Positions 43,138 through 53,621 of a DNA stretch of 64,000 bases are shown here, in pieces. The DNA lies in the NCBI RefSeq assembly GCF_900112525.1, contig NZ_FOMD01000001.1, positions 930,001 through 994,000 of the forward strand, in the 5' to 3' direction. This stretch comes from Klenkia taihuensis. GTDB lineage: Bacteria > Actinomycetota > Actinomycetes > Mycobacteriales > Geodermatophilaceae. The number at the start of each line of letters is the position of its first letter. Positions within the stretch are counted from its first letter, which is position 1. The position numbers were made by a program, and so were the translations under genes. The notes under the pieces were generated by a model that was given only the letters and a program-made list of their open reading frames with translations, was not told the DNA's origin and searched no databases.

Positions 43138-43165
43138 TCAACGAGGCCCCCGGGGCCCCGATACG
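43138..43165 (-). promoter_or_regulatory. BldN-type promoter upstream of the rsbN-like gene
   Basis: On the minus strand CGTATC (complement of 43160-43165) and CGTTGA (complement of 43138-43143) are separated by 16 bp. The Streptomyces BldN consensus, from memory, is CGTAAC and CGTTGA with about this spacing, so 11 of 12 bases match. The start of transcription would be about 43 nt before the rsbN-like ATG. Confidence 0.55.
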
Positions 43166-43203
43166 GGGTACCCGTGGGTAACTTCCGACACCCCCCGGAC
43201 GGG

Positions 43204-44040
43204 TCATCGCAGGCCCTCCGGCAGCAGCGCGGCCAGCCGCTTGACCGCGCGGTGCTGCAGCGCCTTGATCGCGCCGTCCTTCTTGCCCATCGCCGCGGCG
43301 GTCTCGGCCACCGACAGGCCCTGCAGGAAGCGCAGCGCGATGCACTCGCGCTGCTCGTCGCCCAGCTGGGCCACGCAGGCCAGCAGCTGCTCGTTGGTCA
43401 GGCCCTGCAGCACGGCGTCCTCGGGTCCGTCGGTGGCCCGGTCGGCGTCGCGCATGTCGGCGGTGGCCACCTCGAGCCGGAACCGGCTGCTCTTCACGTG
43501 GTCGCGCACGATGTTGCGCGCGATGGTGACCAGCCAGGCGCCGACGTCGCGGCCCTGGAAGCTCAGCGAGTCGATCCGGCGCAGTGCGCGCACGAAGGTC
43601 TCGCTGGTGAAGTCCTCGGCGGTCTGCCGGTCGGGGACCCGGTGGTAGAGGTAGCGGAAGACCATGTCGGCGTACCGGTCGTACAGCTCGCCGAACGCCT
43701 CGGCCTCGCCGGCCTGGGCCCGCTCGACCAGCGTCCAGACGGCCACCTGCTCGGCGCCCTCCGGCCGGGCCGGCAGCTCGACGGCGTCCAGCTCGGCGTC
43801 GTCGATCTCCGCCACCTCGACCTCCGCGGCCTCGACGGTCTCGACGGCCTCGAGCGGTCCGGGCTCCGGGAGGCGGTGCGGGGTGGGCCGGTGCGCGCCG
43901 GGGCGGGGCGCCTCCTCGTCCTGCGGACGGCGCGGGGCGGGCGCGGCGGCCCGCGGGTGCGGGGTGGGGCGCGGCCGGGCCACGCGCAGCCCGTCCGGGT
44001 CCAGACCCACGTCACCGGCGGCGCGACCGTGGGCGGACAC
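43204..44040 (-). CDS. bldN: ECF-type sigma factor BldN
   Basis: 278 residues. N-terminal extension (about 1-110) followed by sigma-2 ('MVFRYLYHRV', 'TAEDFTSETFVRALRRI', 'GAWLVTIARNIV') and sigma-4 ('FLQGLSVAETAAAMGKKDGAIK') very close to Streptomyces BldN. The extension probably corresponds to the pro-sequence removed to activate BldN. GTG 44040 gives an N-terminus (VSAHGRAAGDVGLDPDGL) like the known one. BldN controls late developmental genes such as chaplins and rodlins in Streptomyces. Confidence 0.88.
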   Translation of the reverse strand: MSAHGRAAGDVGLDPDGLRVARPRPTPHPRAAAPAPRRPQDEEAPRPGAHRPTPHRLPEPGPLEAVETVEAAEVEVAEIDDAELDAVELPARPEGAEQVAVWTLVERAQAGEAEAFGELYDRYADMVFRYLYHRVPDRQTAEDFTSETFVRALRRIDSLSFQGRDVGAWLVTIARNIVRDHVKSSRFRLEVATADMRDADRATDGPEDAVLQGLTNEQLLACVAQLGDEQRECIALRFLQGLSVAETAAAMGKKDGAIKALQHRAVKRLAALLPEGLR

Positions 44041-44189
44041 CGGCACCCCCGTCGTCGTCGTCGGCGCGCGGGACGGACGGCGGTGCCCTGACCTGCGCAG
44101 GTCCGACCCATGGTGACAACATCGGGCCTCCGCGTCCACGTGAGGTGCGCGGACGGCACCCGCCGACCGCGTCGAGGAGGGAGACCCCG

Positions 44190-45773
44190 GTGGTCCCAGC
44201 AGCCCGCACGTTCCACGGACTGGTGCGCGCAGCGGCCGACGCCGACCCCGCCGCCCCCGCCCTGGTGCAGGGCGACCGGCGGCTGACCTGGGGCGAGCTG
44301 GCCGAGCAGGTCGACCGGGTCGCGGCCGGGTGGGCCGCCCGCGGGCTCACCGCCGGCGACCGGGTGGCCGTGCAGCTGCCCAACGGCGTGGACTGGGTGC
44401 TCACCGTGCTGGGCGCGCTGCGGGCGGGGCTGGTCGTCGTCCCGGTGAACACCGCCTACACCGACCCCGAGACCAGCTACGTGCTCACCGACTCCGGTGC
44501 CCGCGCCCACGTGGTCACCCGGCCGCGGGCCGACGTGGCCGGCGTCCCGGCCGTGGTGGGGCCGCCCACCGCCGACGACGCCCCGCCCGCCGACCCCGAC
44601 GACCCCGGGGCGCTGGCCCTGCTGGCCTACACCAGCGGCACGACCGGCCACCCGCGCGGCGCGATGCTGCCGCACGCCGCGCTGCTGGCCAACCTCGAGC
44701 AGGTGCTCGCGCTGCAGCCGGCGCCGGTGCGCGAGGGCGACGTCGTCCTGCTCGCGCTGCCGCTGTTCCACGTCTACGGCCTCAACGGCGGCCTGGGCCT
44801 GGTCGCGGCCACCCGCTCCTGCGGCGTCGTGGTGGAGTCCTTCGACCCCGCCGGCACGCTCGCCCTGATGGCCGCCGAGGGCGTCACCGCCGTCCCGGCC
44901 GCCCCGCCGATGTACCAGGCCTGGTTGGCCGCCGCCGACGCCGCGGGCTCGGACACCGCACTGCGGCGCGCGTTCGCCGCGGTGCACACCGCCAGCTCCG
45001 GCTCCGCGCCGCTGGCCCCCCGGGTGTGGACGGCGATGCGCGAGCGCGCCGCGGTCACCGTGTGGGAGGGCTACGGCCTCACCGAGGCCGCCCCCGTGCT
45101 GGCCACCACGCTGGCCACCGGGCGGGCCAAGCCCGGCTGCATCGGCGGTCCGGTGCCCGGCGTCGAGCTGGTGCTGCGCGACACCGCCGGCGGTCCCGAG
45201 GCCGGCCCCGACCCGGGCAGCAAGGTGCGCGAGGACGTCTTCGGCGACCCGTTCGGCGACGACCCGCCCGACAGCGCCGGCGAGGTGTGCGTGCGCGGGC
45301 CCAACCTGTTCCGCGGCTACTGGCCCGACGGCGCCGACGGCCCGGACGCCGAGGGCTGGCTGCCCACCGGCGACATCGCCTACCGCGACGCCGAGGGCGA
45401 CCTGCACCTGGTCGACCGGCGCCGCGACCTGGTGCTGGTCAGCGGGTTCAACGTCTACCCGCTGGAGGTCGAGCGGGTGCTGGAGACCCACCCCGAGGTG
45501 GTCGAGGCCGCGGTCATCGGCCAGCCCGACGAGCGCACCGGGGAGTCGGTGCGGGCGGTGGTCGTCCGTGCCGAGGGGTCGGACCTGGACGCCGAGGCGC
45601 TGCGCGCGTTCGCCGCCCGCTCGCTGGCCCGGTTCAAGGTGCCCGCCGGGGTGGTGTTCGTCCCGCAGCTGCCGCACTCGCTGACCGGCAAGGTGAGCCG
45701 GGCCCGGCTGCGCGAGCTGGGCCTGGACCGGGTGGCCGCCGACACCGAGCACGCCGAGGGCGTCGATGCCTGA
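44190..45773 (+). CDS. long-chain fatty-acid-CoA ligase-like AMP-binding enzyme
   Basis: 527 residues: ATP site 'YTSGTTGHPRGAM', 'GYGLTEAAPV', and 'DRRRDLVLVSGFNVYP' with the adenylate-forming Lys in 'LTGKVSRARLRELG'. Activates fatty acids to acyl-CoA. GTG 44190 has GAGGAGGGAG upstream. Contains an extra insert of about 30 residues near residue 340 ('GGPEAGPDPGSKVRED'). It precedes the redox operon. Confidence 0.9.
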   Translation: MVPAARTFHGLVRAAADADPAAPALVQGDRRLTWGELAEQVDRVAAGWAARGLTAGDRVAVQLPNGVDWVLTVLGALRAGLVVVPVNTAYTDPETSYVLTDSGARAHVVTRPRADVAGVPAVVGPPTADDAPPADPDDPGALALLAYTSGTTGHPRGAMLPHAALLANLEQVLALQPAPVREGDVVLLALPLFHVYGLNGGLGLVAATRSCGVVVESFDPAGTLALMAAEGVTAVPAAPPMYQAWLAAADAAGSDTALRRAFAAVHTASSGSAPLAPRVWTAMRERAAVTVWEGYGLTEAAPVLATTLATGRAKPGCIGGPVPGVELVLRDTAGGPEAGPDPGSKVREDVFGDPFGDDPPDSAGEVCVRGPNLFRGYWPDGADGPDAEGWLPTGDIAYRDAEGDLHLVDRRRDLVLVSGFNVYPLEVERVLETHPEVVEAAVIGQPDERTGESVRAVVVRAEGSDLDAEALRAFAARSLARFKVPAGVVFVPQLPHSLTGKVSRARLRELGLDRVAADTEHAEGVDA

Positions 45774-46017
45774 GGGGGGACCGCGGCTGCAGCTGCTCAC
45801 CCGCGAGGGCTGCCACCTGTGCGCGGTCGCGGCCGAGACGCTGGACCGGGTGGCCGCCGAGCACGGCCTCGCCGTCACCGCCGTCGACGTCGACGCCGAC
45901 CCCGAGCTGCAGGCCGAGTTCGGCGACCGGGTGCCGGTCGTGCTGCTCGACGGCCGCGAGCACAGCTACTTCACCGTCGACGTCCCGCGGCTCCGCCAGG
46001 ACCTCGCCGGCCGCTGA
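45766..46017 (+). CDS. glutaredoxin-like thiol protein
   Basis: 83 residues, glutaredoxin fold (DUF836 type) with CHLC near the N-terminus and 'VPVVLLDGRE'. ATG 45766 overlaps the ligase stop by 8 bp. It is the usual neighbour of rex-hemA in mycobacteria and Streptomyces; probably a thiol-disulfide oxidoreductase. Confidence 0.8.
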   Translation: MPEGGPRLQLLTREGCHLCAVAAETLDRVAAEHGLAVTAVDVDADPELQAEFGDRVPVVLLDGREHSYFTVDVPRLRQDLAGR

Positions 46018-46074
46018 CGCGGTGGTCTCGGCCACACCTGTGCGCCGTGACCTGCACGAACGCCCCTGCGGACT

Positions 46075-46103
46075 TTGTTCCGACGTTCACAAGCGGTTAC
46101 CGT
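46075..46103 (+). promoter_or_regulatory. Rex operator overlapping the rex promoter
   Basis: TTGT..ACAA (46075-46092) frames a Rex-type site whose right half GTTCACAA is perfect. Its left half TTGTTC is also the -35 box (46075-46080), 17 bp from the -10 TACCGT (46098-46103). Rex bound here would block the -35, so autoregulation by NADH/NAD+ is predicted. Confidence 0.7.
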
Positions 46104-46194
46104 GGCGTTGCCGGCCCGAGACGGGGCCGGCAGCCATCCCCCCGATGCCGGCTCCGCCGCCGGGGTGCTGCGTGCGGACCGACGAGGAGGGCCG

Positions 46195-46875
46195 ATGAGC
46201 GAGTCGCGCGATCCGCGGACCCGGGTCATCCCCGAGGCCACCGTCGCCCGCCTGGCCGTCTACCTGCGCGTGCTCACCGGCCTGGCCGACGCCGGCCGCG
46301 CGTCGGTGTCCAGCGGGGAGCTCGCCTCGGCCGCCGGGGTCAACCCCGCCGGCCTGCGCAAGGACCTCTCCTACCTGGGCCCCTGCGGCGTGCGCGGCGT
46401 CGGCTACGCCGTCCCCGCGCTGCGCGAGCGGCTGGCCCGGGCCCTCGGCGTCGAGCAGTCCCGCTCCTGCGTGCTGGTCGGCATGGGCAACCTGGGCTCC
46501 GCGCTGGCCGGGTACGCCGGGTTCGGCACCCGCGGCTTCTCCTTCGTCGGGCTGCTGGACGCCGACCCCGCGCGGGTCGGCGACGTCGTCGGCGGCACCG
46601 TCGTCCGCCCGGTCGACGACCTCGAGGAGGTCGTGGCCGAGCACGGCGTGACCATCGCGGTGGTCACCACCCCCGCGCCGGTGGCGCAGTCGGTCTGCGA
46701 CCGGCTCGTGGACGCCGGCGTGCGCAGCATCGTGAACTTCGCACCGGTGACGCTGCAGGTCCCCGCCGGCGTCGACGTGCGCCAGGTGGACCTGTCGGTG
46801 GAGCTCCAGGTGCTGGCGTTCCTGGACCAGCAGAAGGGCGTGCAGGTGGTCGGCGAGCAGGTGGTCCTCCCGTGA
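46195..46875 (+). CDS. rex: redox-sensing repressor Rex
   Basis: 226 residues: N-terminal winged helix ('[25 protein letters not shown]') and Rossmann NAD(H) domain ('[15 protein letters not shown]'). Senses NADH/NAD+ and represses respiratory genes. ATG 46195 has GAGGAGGG upstream. Stop overlaps hemA. Confidence 0.95.
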   Translation: MSESRDPRTRVIPEATVARLAVYLRVLTGLADAGRASVSSGELASAAGVNPAGLRKDLSYLGPCGVRGVGYAVPALRERLARALGVEQSRSCVLVGMGNLGSALAGYAGFGTRGFSFVGLLDADPARVGDVVGGTVVRPVDDLEEVVAEHGVTIAVVTTPAPVAQSVCDRLVDAGVRSIVNFAPVTLQVPAGVDVRQVDLSVELQVLAFLDQQKGVQVVGEQVVLP

Positions 46876-48239
46876 GCCTCCTGGCCGTCGGCATCAGCCA
46901 CCAGACCGCGCCGGTCACCCTGCTCGAGCAGGTCGCGATGAGCGGCGACGACACCGTGAAGACCCTGCACGAGCTGCTCGAGTGCGAGCACGTCTCCGAG
47001 GCGCTCGTGCTGGCCACCTGCAACCGGGTCGAGATCTTCGCCGAGGTCGACCGCTTCCACGGCGGGGTCACCGACGTCAGCCGGGTGCTCGCCCGGCACG
47101 CCGGCACCGGCGTCGAGGACCTCTCGCCCTACGTCACCGTGCACTACGAGGACCAGGCCGCCCGGCACCTGTGCACCGTCGCCGCCGGCCTGGACTCCAT
47201 GGTGGTCGGCGAGACCCAGGTGCTCGGCCAGCTGCGCTCGGCCTACGCGCTGGCCCAGGCCGAGGGCACGATCGGCCGCGAGCTGCACCCGGTCACCCAG
47301 CGCGCGCTGCGGGTGGGCAAGCGGGTGCACGCCGAGACCGGCATCGACAAGGCCGGCGCCTCCCTGGTCTCGGTGGCCCTGGACCGGGTCACCGACCGCA
47401 TCGGCGACCTCGCGGGCCGCCCCGTCCTCGTCGTCGGCGCGGGCTCGATGGGCGCGCTGGCCGCGACCACCCTGGCCCGCCGGGGCGCGCAGGTCACCGT
47501 CACCAGCCGGACGCCGGCCACCGCGACGCGGCTGGCCGAGTCCGTGGGCGGGCGCGCCGCCGAGCTCGAGCACCTCACCGCCGAGCTCGCCGCCGCCGAC
47601 GTGCTGGTCACCTGCACCGGCGCCACCGGCACCGTCATCGGCACCGACGTGGTCACCGCCGCCACCGCCGGGCGCACCGCCCCGCTGGTCGTGGTCGACC
47701 TGGCGCTGCCCCGCGACGTCGACGCCGCCGTCGCCACCCTGCCCGGCGTGCACGTGGTCGACCTCGCCACCCTGCAGGGCGAGCGCTCCGCCCACCCGGG
47801 CCGGCCGGTCGCCGGGTCGGTCGCCGCCGACGACGTGGCCGCCGCGCACGCCCTGGTCGAGCTGGAGACCTCGCTGCTGCGCGCCGAGCGGCAGGCCGCC
47901 GCCGTCGCGCCCACCGTCTCCGCGCTGCGCAGCCAGGCCGCCGAGGTCGTCGACGCCGAGCTGCTGCGGCTGTCCACCCGGCTCCCCGACCTCGACGCCC
48001 GCGCCCGCGCGGAGATCGCCCGCACCGTGCGCCGGGTGGTGGACAAGCTGCTCCACGAGCCCACCGTCCGGGTCAAGGAGCTCGCCGCCGGCCCCGGCGG
48101 CACCGACTACGCCGACGCGCTGCGCGCGCTGTTCGGCCTGGGCGCCGACCCCGCCTCGGCGCTGGCGCAGGCGGTGTCGGTCGACCCGTCGGCCGGCACG
48201 ACGCTGGACCAGCTGCCCGCCGACCGGGAGCTGTCGTGA
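46872..48239 (+). CDS. hemA: glutamyl-tRNA reductase
   Basis: 455 residues. Catalytic Cys50 in [13 protein letters not shown] motif '[12 protein letters not shown]'. Reduces glutamyl-tRNA to glutamate-1-semialdehyde, first committed step of C5 heme synthesis. GTG 46872 overlaps rex; its stop overlaps hemC. Confidence 0.96.
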   Translation: MSLLAVGISHQTAPVTLLEQVAMSGDDTVKTLHELLECEHVSEALVLATCNRVEIFAEVDRFHGGVTDVSRVLARHAGTGVEDLSPYVTVHYEDQAARHLCTVAAGLDSMVVGETQVLGQLRSAYALAQAEGTIGRELHPVTQRALRVGKRVHAETGIDKAGASLVSVALDRVTDRIGDLAGRPVLVVGAGSMGALAATTLARRGAQVTVTSRTPATATRLAESVGGRAAELEHLTAELAAADVLVTCTGATGTVIGTDVVTAATAGRTAPLVVVDLALPRDVDAAVATLPGVHVVDLATLQGERSAHPGRPVAGSVAADDVAAAHALVELETSLLRAERQAAAVAPTVSALRSQAAEVVDAELLRLSTRLPDLDARARAEIARTVRRVVDKLLHEPTVRVKELAAGPGGTDYADALRALFGLGADPASALAQAVSVDPSAGTTLDQLPADRELS

Positions 48240-49165
48240 CCGCGCCCCTCCGGCTGGGGACCCGGCGCAGCCAGCTCGCGCTCACCCAGTCCCAGCACGT
48301 CGCCGACGCCATCGCCGCGGCCAGCGGCCGCGCGGTCGAGCTGGTGCACATCACCACCGAGGGCGACCGGTCCGCGGCGGCGATCACCCAGCTCGGCGGC
48401 ACCGGCGTGTTCGTCAGCGCCCTGCGCGACGCGCTCCGCGCGGGCACCGTGGACCTGGCCGTGCACAGCTACAAGGACCTCCCGACGGCCGAGGAGCCCG
48501 ACCTGGTCATCGCCGCGGTGCCCCCGCGCGAGGACCCGCGCGACGCCCTCGTCGCCCGCGACCGCCTGACCCTCGGCGAGCTGCCCGCCGGGGCCACCGT
48601 CGGCACCGGCGCCCCCCGCCGCGTCGCCCAGCTCCGGGCCCTCGGCCTGGGCCTCGAGGTGGTCCCGATCCGGGGCAACGTCGACACCCGGATGGGCAAG
48701 GTGACCTCGGGCGAACTGGACGCGGTGGTCCTCGCCCGGGCAGGATTGGCCCGCCTCGGCCGGCTCGACGCCGTCACCGAGGTGCTCGACCCGCTCCAGG
48801 TGCTCCCCGCCCCCGCGCAGGGTGCCCTGGCCGTGGAGTGCCGGAGCGACGACGACGTCACCCGGTCGCTGCTGGCGGCCCTCGACGACGCCGGCGCCCG
48901 CGCCTGCGTCGTCGCCGAGCGCACCGTGCTGGCCACCCTGGAGGCCGGCTGCAGTGCGCCCGTCGCCGCGCACGCCGAGGTCGGCGAGGCCGAGGACGGC
49001 GGCGACGAGGTCTACCTGCGGGCCTCGGTCACCGCCATCGACGGCAGCGACGCCGTGCGCGGCTCCACCTCCGGACCCGCCGCCGACGCGGCCCGGCTGG
49101 GCCGCGAGCTCGCCGCCGAGCTGCTCGACCGCGGTGCGGCCGCCCTGATGGCGGCCAGCCGGTGA
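48236..49165 (+). CDS. hemC: hydroxymethylbilane synthase
   Basis: 309 residues with substrate-binding '[13 protein letters not shown]' and the dipyrromethane-cofactor Cys239 in LEAGCSAP. Polymerises porphobilinogen to hydroxymethylbilane. GTG 48236 overlaps the hemA stop. Confidence 0.96.
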   Translation: MTAPLRLGTRRSQLALTQSQHVADAIAAASGRAVELVHITTEGDRSAAAITQLGGTGVFVSALRDALRAGTVDLAVHSYKDLPTAEEPDLVIAAVPPREDPRDALVARDRLTLGELPAGATVGTGAPRRVAQLRALGLGLEVVPIRGNVDTRMGKVTSGELDAVVLARAGLARLGRLDAVTEVLDPLQVLPAPAQGALAVECRSDDDVTRSLLAALDDAGARACVVAERTVLATLEAGCSAPVAAHAEVGEAEDGGDEVYLRASVTAIDGSDAVRGSTSGPAADAARLGRELAAELLDRGAAALMAASR

Positions 49166-49241
49166 TCCCCAGCACGACCCCCCAGACCCCCAGCCCGACC
49201 GCAAGCGACCCCACCCCGGGGTCGGAGATGGAGAGCACGCG

Positions 49242-50786
49242 ATGACGCGCTCACGCAAGCAGACCGGCCGAGTCGTCTTCGTCGGCGCCGGCCCCGGCGA
49301 CCCCGGGCTGCTGACCGCCCGCGCCGCCGACGCGCTGGCCGCAGCCGACCTGGTGCTGCACGACGCCGACGTCCCGGCGCCGCTGGCCGACGCCGTGCGC
49401 GAGGCCCACCCCGAGCTCGAGCTCGCCGTGGCCACCGGCGAGCCCGCCGAGGTCGCGAAGACCGCCGTGGCCGCCGCGAAGAACGGCTCGGTCGTCGTCC
49501 GGCTCGTCGCCGGCGACCCGTTCACCACCGACGCCGTGGTCAAGGAGACCCTCGCGGTCACCCGCACCAGCGTGCCCTTCGACGTCGTCCCCGGCGTGGC
49601 CGTGGGCACCGCCGTCCCGGCCTACGCCGGCGTCGCCGTCGGCGCGGGCTCGGTGCAGGCCGACCTGCGCGGCGACGAGGCCGCCGACCCGGCCGCGCTG
49701 GCCGCCGCGGCCACCGGCACCGGCAGCCCGCTGGTGCTGCAGGTCGCCGCCGACCAGCTGGCCGGCGTCGCCGCCGGGCTGGTCGAGGGCGGGCTGTCCG
49801 GCTCGACCCCGGTGCTGGTCACCGTCGAGGGCACCGGCACCGCGCAGAAGAGCGTCGCGGCCAAGCTGTCCCAGGTCGCCGAGAAGGACGCCGGCGTCGA
49901 GTCGCTGTCGGGCTCGGTCGTCGTCACCGTCGGCGCGGTCGTGGACAAGCGCGGCAAGCTCGGCTGGTGGGAGTCGCGCCCGCTGTTCGGCTGGCGCGTG
50001 CTGGTGCCCCGCACCAAGGAGCAGGCCGGCGACATGAGCGAGCGGCTGCGCGCCTACGGCGCCGTGCCGGTCGAGGTGCCCACCATCGCCGTGGAGCCCC
50101 CGCGCAGCCCGGCCCAGATGGACCGCGCCGTCAAGGGCCTGGTCACCGGCCGCTACGGCTGGATCGTGTTCACCTCCACCAACGCCGTCCGCGCGGTGCG
50201 GGAGAAGTTCACCGAGCTCGGCCTCGACGCCCGCGCGTTCGCCGGGGTCAAGGTCGCCTGCGTCGGCGAGCAGACCGCCCAGGCGGTCCGCGAGTTCGGC
50301 ATCGTGCCCGAGCTGGTCCCCTCGGGCGACCAGTCCTCCGAGGGCCTGCTGGTCGACTTCCCGCCCTACGACGACGTGTTCGACCCGATCGACCGGGTGC
50401 TGCTGCCGCGCGCCGACATCGCCACCGAGACCCTGACCGCGGGCCTGAAGGACCGCGGCTGGGAGGTCGACGACGTCACCGCCTACCGCACCGTGCGCGC
50501 CGCCCCGCCGGCCGCCGCGGTCCGCGAGGCGATCAAGGGCGGCGGCTTCGACGCCGTCTGCTTCACCTCGTCCTCGACCGTGCGCAACCTGGTCGGCATC
50601 GCCGGCAAGCCGCACGCCCGCACCGTCGTCTCGGTGATCGGCCCGGCCACCGCGGCCAGCGCCACCGAGTTCGGCCTGCGGGTCGACGTCCAGCCCGAGA
50701 CCGCCGCGGTCGGCCCGCTGGTGGACGCGCTCGCCGCGTTCGCCGAGGCCCGCCGCGCCGAGGCCGAGGGCGGGTCCGCCGAGTGA
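49242..50786 (+). CDS. hemD: HemD: uroporphyrinogen-III synthase fused to a SUMT-like domain
   Basis: 514 residues. The N-terminal half resembles uroporphyrinogen-III C-methyltransferase (VGAGPGDPGLLT), but the usual KGGDPF...GRG stretch reads 'RLVAGDPFTTDAVVKE' and the later THR is missing, so that domain may be inactive. The C-terminal half (about 250-514, 'WRVLVPRTKEQAG', 'FTSTNAVRAV', 'CFTSSSTVRNLV') is uroporphyrinogen-III synthase. ATG 49242; 76 bp after hemC. Confidence 0.9.
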   Translation: MTRSRKQTGRVVFVGAGPGDPGLLTARAADALAAADLVLHDADVPAPLADAVREAHPELELAVATGEPAEVAKTAVAAAKNGSVVVRLVAGDPFTTDAVVKETLAVTRTSVPFDVVPGVAVGTAVPAYAGVAVGAGSVQADLRGDEAADPAALAAAATGTGSPLVLQVAADQLAGVAAGLVEGGLSGSTPVLVTVEGTGTAQKSVAAKLSQVAEKDAGVESLSGSVVVTVGAVVDKRGKLGWWESRPLFGWRVLVPRTKEQAGDMSERLRAYGAVPVEVPTIAVEPPRSPAQMDRAVKGLVTGRYGWIVFTSTNAVRAVREKFTELGLDARAFAGVKVACVGEQTAQAVREFGIVPELVPSGDQSSEGLLVDFPPYDDVFDPIDRVLLPRADIATETLTAGLKDRGWEVDDVTAYRTVRAAPPAAAVREAIKGGGFDAVCFTSSSTVRNLVGIAGKPHARTVVSVIGPATAASATEFGLRVDVQPETAAVGPLVDALAAFAEARRAEAEGGSAE

Positions 50787-51787
50787 CCGGCGGGGGCCTC
50801 CCGGGCGGCGCGACCCCCGGCTTCGCCCGGGGACGGCGGCTGCGCTCGACGCCGGCTCTGCGCCGGCTGACCGCGCAGACCCGGCTGGCCCCCGCCGACT
50901 TCGTGCTGCCGGTCTTCGTCAAGCAGGGCATCGACTCCCCGCAGCCGATCGGCTCCATGCCCGGCGTCGTGCAGCACTCGCAGGAGTCGCTCCGGAAGGC
51001 CGCGGCCGAGGCGGCCGAGGCCGGCATCGGCGGGCTGATGCTGTTCGGCATCCCCGCCGACAAGGACCCGGTGGGCTCCCAGGCCGACGCCGCCGACGGC
51101 GTGGTCAACGTGGCGCTGCAGCAGCTGCGGGCCGACCTCGGCGACGAACTGGTGCTCATGGCCGACCTCTGCCTGTGCGAGTACACCGACCACGGCCACT
51201 GCGGCGTGGTCACCCCGGCCGGCGTGGTCGACAACGACCCCACGCTGGACCGCTACGCTGCGGTGGCCGTCGCGCAGGCGCAGGCCGGGGCGCACCTCGT
51301 GGCGCCCAGCGGGATGATGGACGGCCAGGTCGCCGCCATCCGCGCCGGCCTGGACGCCGCGGCGTTCACCGAGGTCCCGATCCTGGCCTACGCCGCCAAG
51401 TACGCCTCGGGCTTCTACGGCCCGTTCCGCGAGGCCGCCGAGGGCGCTCCGCAGTTCGGCGACCGCTCGACCTACCAGATGGACCCGCCCAACGCCGCCG
51501 AGGCGCTGCGGGAGGTCCGGCAGGACCTCGCCGAGGGCGCCGACGCGGTCATGGTCAAGCCCGCGCTGCCCTACCTGGACATCGTCCGCCAGGTCGCCGA
51601 CGCCGTCGACGTCCCGGTGAGCGCCTACCAGGTCAGCGGTGAGTACGCGATGGTCGAGGCGGCCGCCGAGCGCGGCATGGTCGACCGCCGCCGGGCCATC
51701 CTGGAGACCCTCACCTCGATCCGCCGGGCCGGGGCGTCGACCGTGCTGACCTACTGGGCGGTCGAGGCCGCCGCCTGGTTGCGGTGA
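50783..51787 (+). CDS. hemB: delta-aminolevulinic acid dehydratase (porphobilinogen synthase)
   Basis: 334 residues with Cys-type zinc loop '[15 protein letters not shown]', catalytic Lys regions '[15 protein letters not shown]' and '[13 protein letters not shown]'. Condenses two ALA to porphobilinogen. GTG 50783 overlaps hemD. Confidence 0.96.
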   Translation: MTGGGLPGGATPGFARGRRLRSTPALRRLTAQTRLAPADFVLPVFVKQGIDSPQPIGSMPGVVQHSQESLRKAAAEAAEAGIGGLMLFGIPADKDPVGSQADAADGVVNVALQQLRADLGDELVLMADLCLCEYTDHGHCGVVTPAGVVDNDPTLDRYAAVAVAQAQAGAHLVAPSGMMDGQVAAIRAGLDAAAFTEVPILAYAAKYASGFYGPFREAAEGAPQFGDRSTYQMDPPNAAEALREVRQDLAEGADAVMVKPALPYLDIVRQVADAVDVPVSAYQVSGEYAMVEAAAERGMVDRRRAILETLTSIRRAGASTVLTYWAVEAAAWLR

Positions 51788-52269
51788 TCTACACCGAGCC
51801 GGGCGGGTCCTGGCGGACGCTGTGGTCGATGGCCGCGGCGTTCGTCGTCCTGGCCGTGCTCAGCGCCGTCCTGCCCGGGCAGGACGTGCCGCTGCTGGTG
51901 TGGGTGGTCGCCGTCGTCGCCGTGCTCGGCATCGTCGCGGCCGGCACCGTCTCGGCCAACCGGGTCTGGACGGTCACCGTCACCGGCCGCGGCCCCGACG
52001 CCGGCCTGGTGGTGGGCCGCGAGCGGCTGCCGCTGGCCGAGATCGACCCGGCCTCGCTGGACGGCGAGGTCGGCGTGGACGTCGGCGCCCCCGTGCTGGG
52101 CGGCGGGGCCGACGTGCCGAAGGGCCGGGTGGGCCTGCCGGTGCGCCGCACCGACGGCACCACGGTGCTGGTGCCCACCCGCCGGCCCGCACAGCTCACC
52201 GCTGCCCTGCGCACAGCCCTGACGGGGGCCGACGGCAGCGATGCGCAGCCTGGGACAGTGGAGCCGTGA
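51784..52269 (+). CDS. DUF3093-like membrane protein
   Basis: 161 residues: two membrane helices near the N-terminus and a soluble C-terminal half ('[16 protein letters not shown]'). Similar in layout to DUF3093. GTG 51784 overlaps hemB; its stop overlaps hemL. The role in heme synthesis is unknown. Confidence 0.65.
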   Translation: MIYTEPGGSWRTLWSMAAAFVVLAVLSAVLPGQDVPLLVWVVAVVAVLGIVAAGTVSANRVWTVTVTGRGPDAGLVVGRERLPLAEIDPASLDGEVGVDVGAPVLGGGADVPKGRVGLPVRRTDGTTVLVPTRRPAQLTAALRTALTGADGSDAQPGTVEP

Positions 52270-53621
52270 GCTACCCGTACGACGCCCCGGCCTCGGCCGA
52301 CCTGTTCGAGCGCGCCCGCGCGGTGACCCCCGGCGGGGTCAACTCCCCGGTGCGCGCCTTCCGCGCCGTCGGCGGCACCCCGCGCTTCATGGCGTCGGGC
52401 TCCGGCCCCTGGATCACCGACGTCGACGGCCGCCGCTACGTCGACCTGGTCAGCTCCTGGGGCCCGATGATCCTGGGCCACGCCCACCCCGCCGTCGTCG
52501 CCGCCGTCACCGACGCGGCCTCCCGCGGGTTCTCCTTCGGCACGCCCACCGGCGGCGAGGTCGAGCTGGCCGCCGAGATCGTCGACCGGGCCGGCGTGGA
52601 GCAGGTCCGGCTGGTCAACTCCGGCACCGAGGCCGTGCTCTCGGCCATCCGGCTGGCCCGCGGCGCCACCGGCCGCCCGGTCGTCGTCAAGTTCGCCGGC
52701 TGCTACCACGGCCACGTCGACGCCCTGCTCGCCGCGGCCGGCTCCGGCGTGGCCACCCTCGGCCTGCCCGACACCCCCGGCGTCACCACGGGCGCCGCGG
52801 CCGACACCGTGGTGCTGCCCTACAACGACGTCGCCGCGGTCGAGGCCGTCTTCGCCGAGCGGGGCAGCGAGATCGCCGTGGTGGCCACCGAGGCCGCCGC
52901 CGGCAACATGGGCGTCGTCCCCCCGCTCTCCGGCTTCAACGCCGAGCTGCGCCGGATCACCGCCGCCCACGGCGCACTGCTGCTGGTCGACGAGGTGATG
53001 ACCGGGTTCCGGGTCAGCCGCTCGGGCTGGCGCGGGCACGAGCACTACGACGCCGACCTGGTCACCTTCGGCAAGGTGATGGGCGGCGGGCTGCCCGCCG
53101 CGGCCTTCGGCGGCCGCGCCGAGCTGATGCAGCAGCTGGCCCCGCTCGGGCCGGTCTACCAGGCGGGCACCCTGGCCGGGAACCCCGTGGCGGTCGCCGC
53201 CGGCCTGACCACGCTGCGGCACTGCACCGACGAGGTCTACGCCCGCTGCGACGCCGTCGCCGCCACGATCTCCGGTGCCCTCACCGACGCCCTCACCGCC
53301 GCCGGGGTGGCCCACCGGCTGCAGACGGCCGGGTCGATGTTCTCGGTGTTCTTCGTGCCCGACGGCCGGGTCGTGCGCGACTACGACGACGCCCGCACCC
53401 AGGAGACCGCGCGGCACACCGCCTTCTTCCACTCGATGCTGGCCGACGGGGTGTACCTGCCGCCGTCGGCGTTCGAGTCCTGGTTCGTCAACGCCGCCAT
53501 GGACGACGAGGCCGTGCAGCACGTGCTCGACGCGCTGCCCGCCGCCGCCCGCGCGGCCGCCGCGGCCACCCCCGGCACCGCCCCCGCGGTGTCGCACGAC
53601 GCGCAGGCGCTGCAGCCGTGA
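52266..53621 (+). CDS. hemL: glutamate-1-semialdehyde 2,1-aminomutase
   Basis: 451 residues, class III PLP enzyme with '[12 protein letters not shown]', the PLP Lys in '[17 protein letters not shown]' and '[12 protein letters not shown]'. Converts glutamate-1-semialdehyde to ALA. GTG 52266 overlaps the DUF3093-like gene. Confidence 0.96.
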   Translation: MSYPYDAPASADLFERARAVTPGGVNSPVRAFRAVGGTPRFMASGSGPWITDVDGRRYVDLVSSWGPMILGHAHPAVVAAVTDAASRGFSFGTPTGGEVELAAEIVDRAGVEQVRLVNSGTEAVLSAIRLARGATGRPVVVKFAGCYHGHVDALLAAAGSGVATLGLPDTPGVTTGAAADTVVLPYNDVAAVEAVFAERGSEIAVVATEAAAGNMGVVPPLSGFNAELRRITAAHGALLLVDEVMTGFRVSRSGWRGHEHYDADLVTFGKVMGGGLPAAAFGGRAELMQQLAPLGPVYQAGTLAGNPVAVAAGLTTLRHCTDEVYARCDAVAATISGALTDALTAAGVAHRLQTAGSMFSVFFVPDGRVVRDYDDARTQETARHTAFFHSMLADGVYLPPSAFESWFVNAAMDDEAVQHVLDALPAAARAAAAATPGTAPAVSHDAQALQP

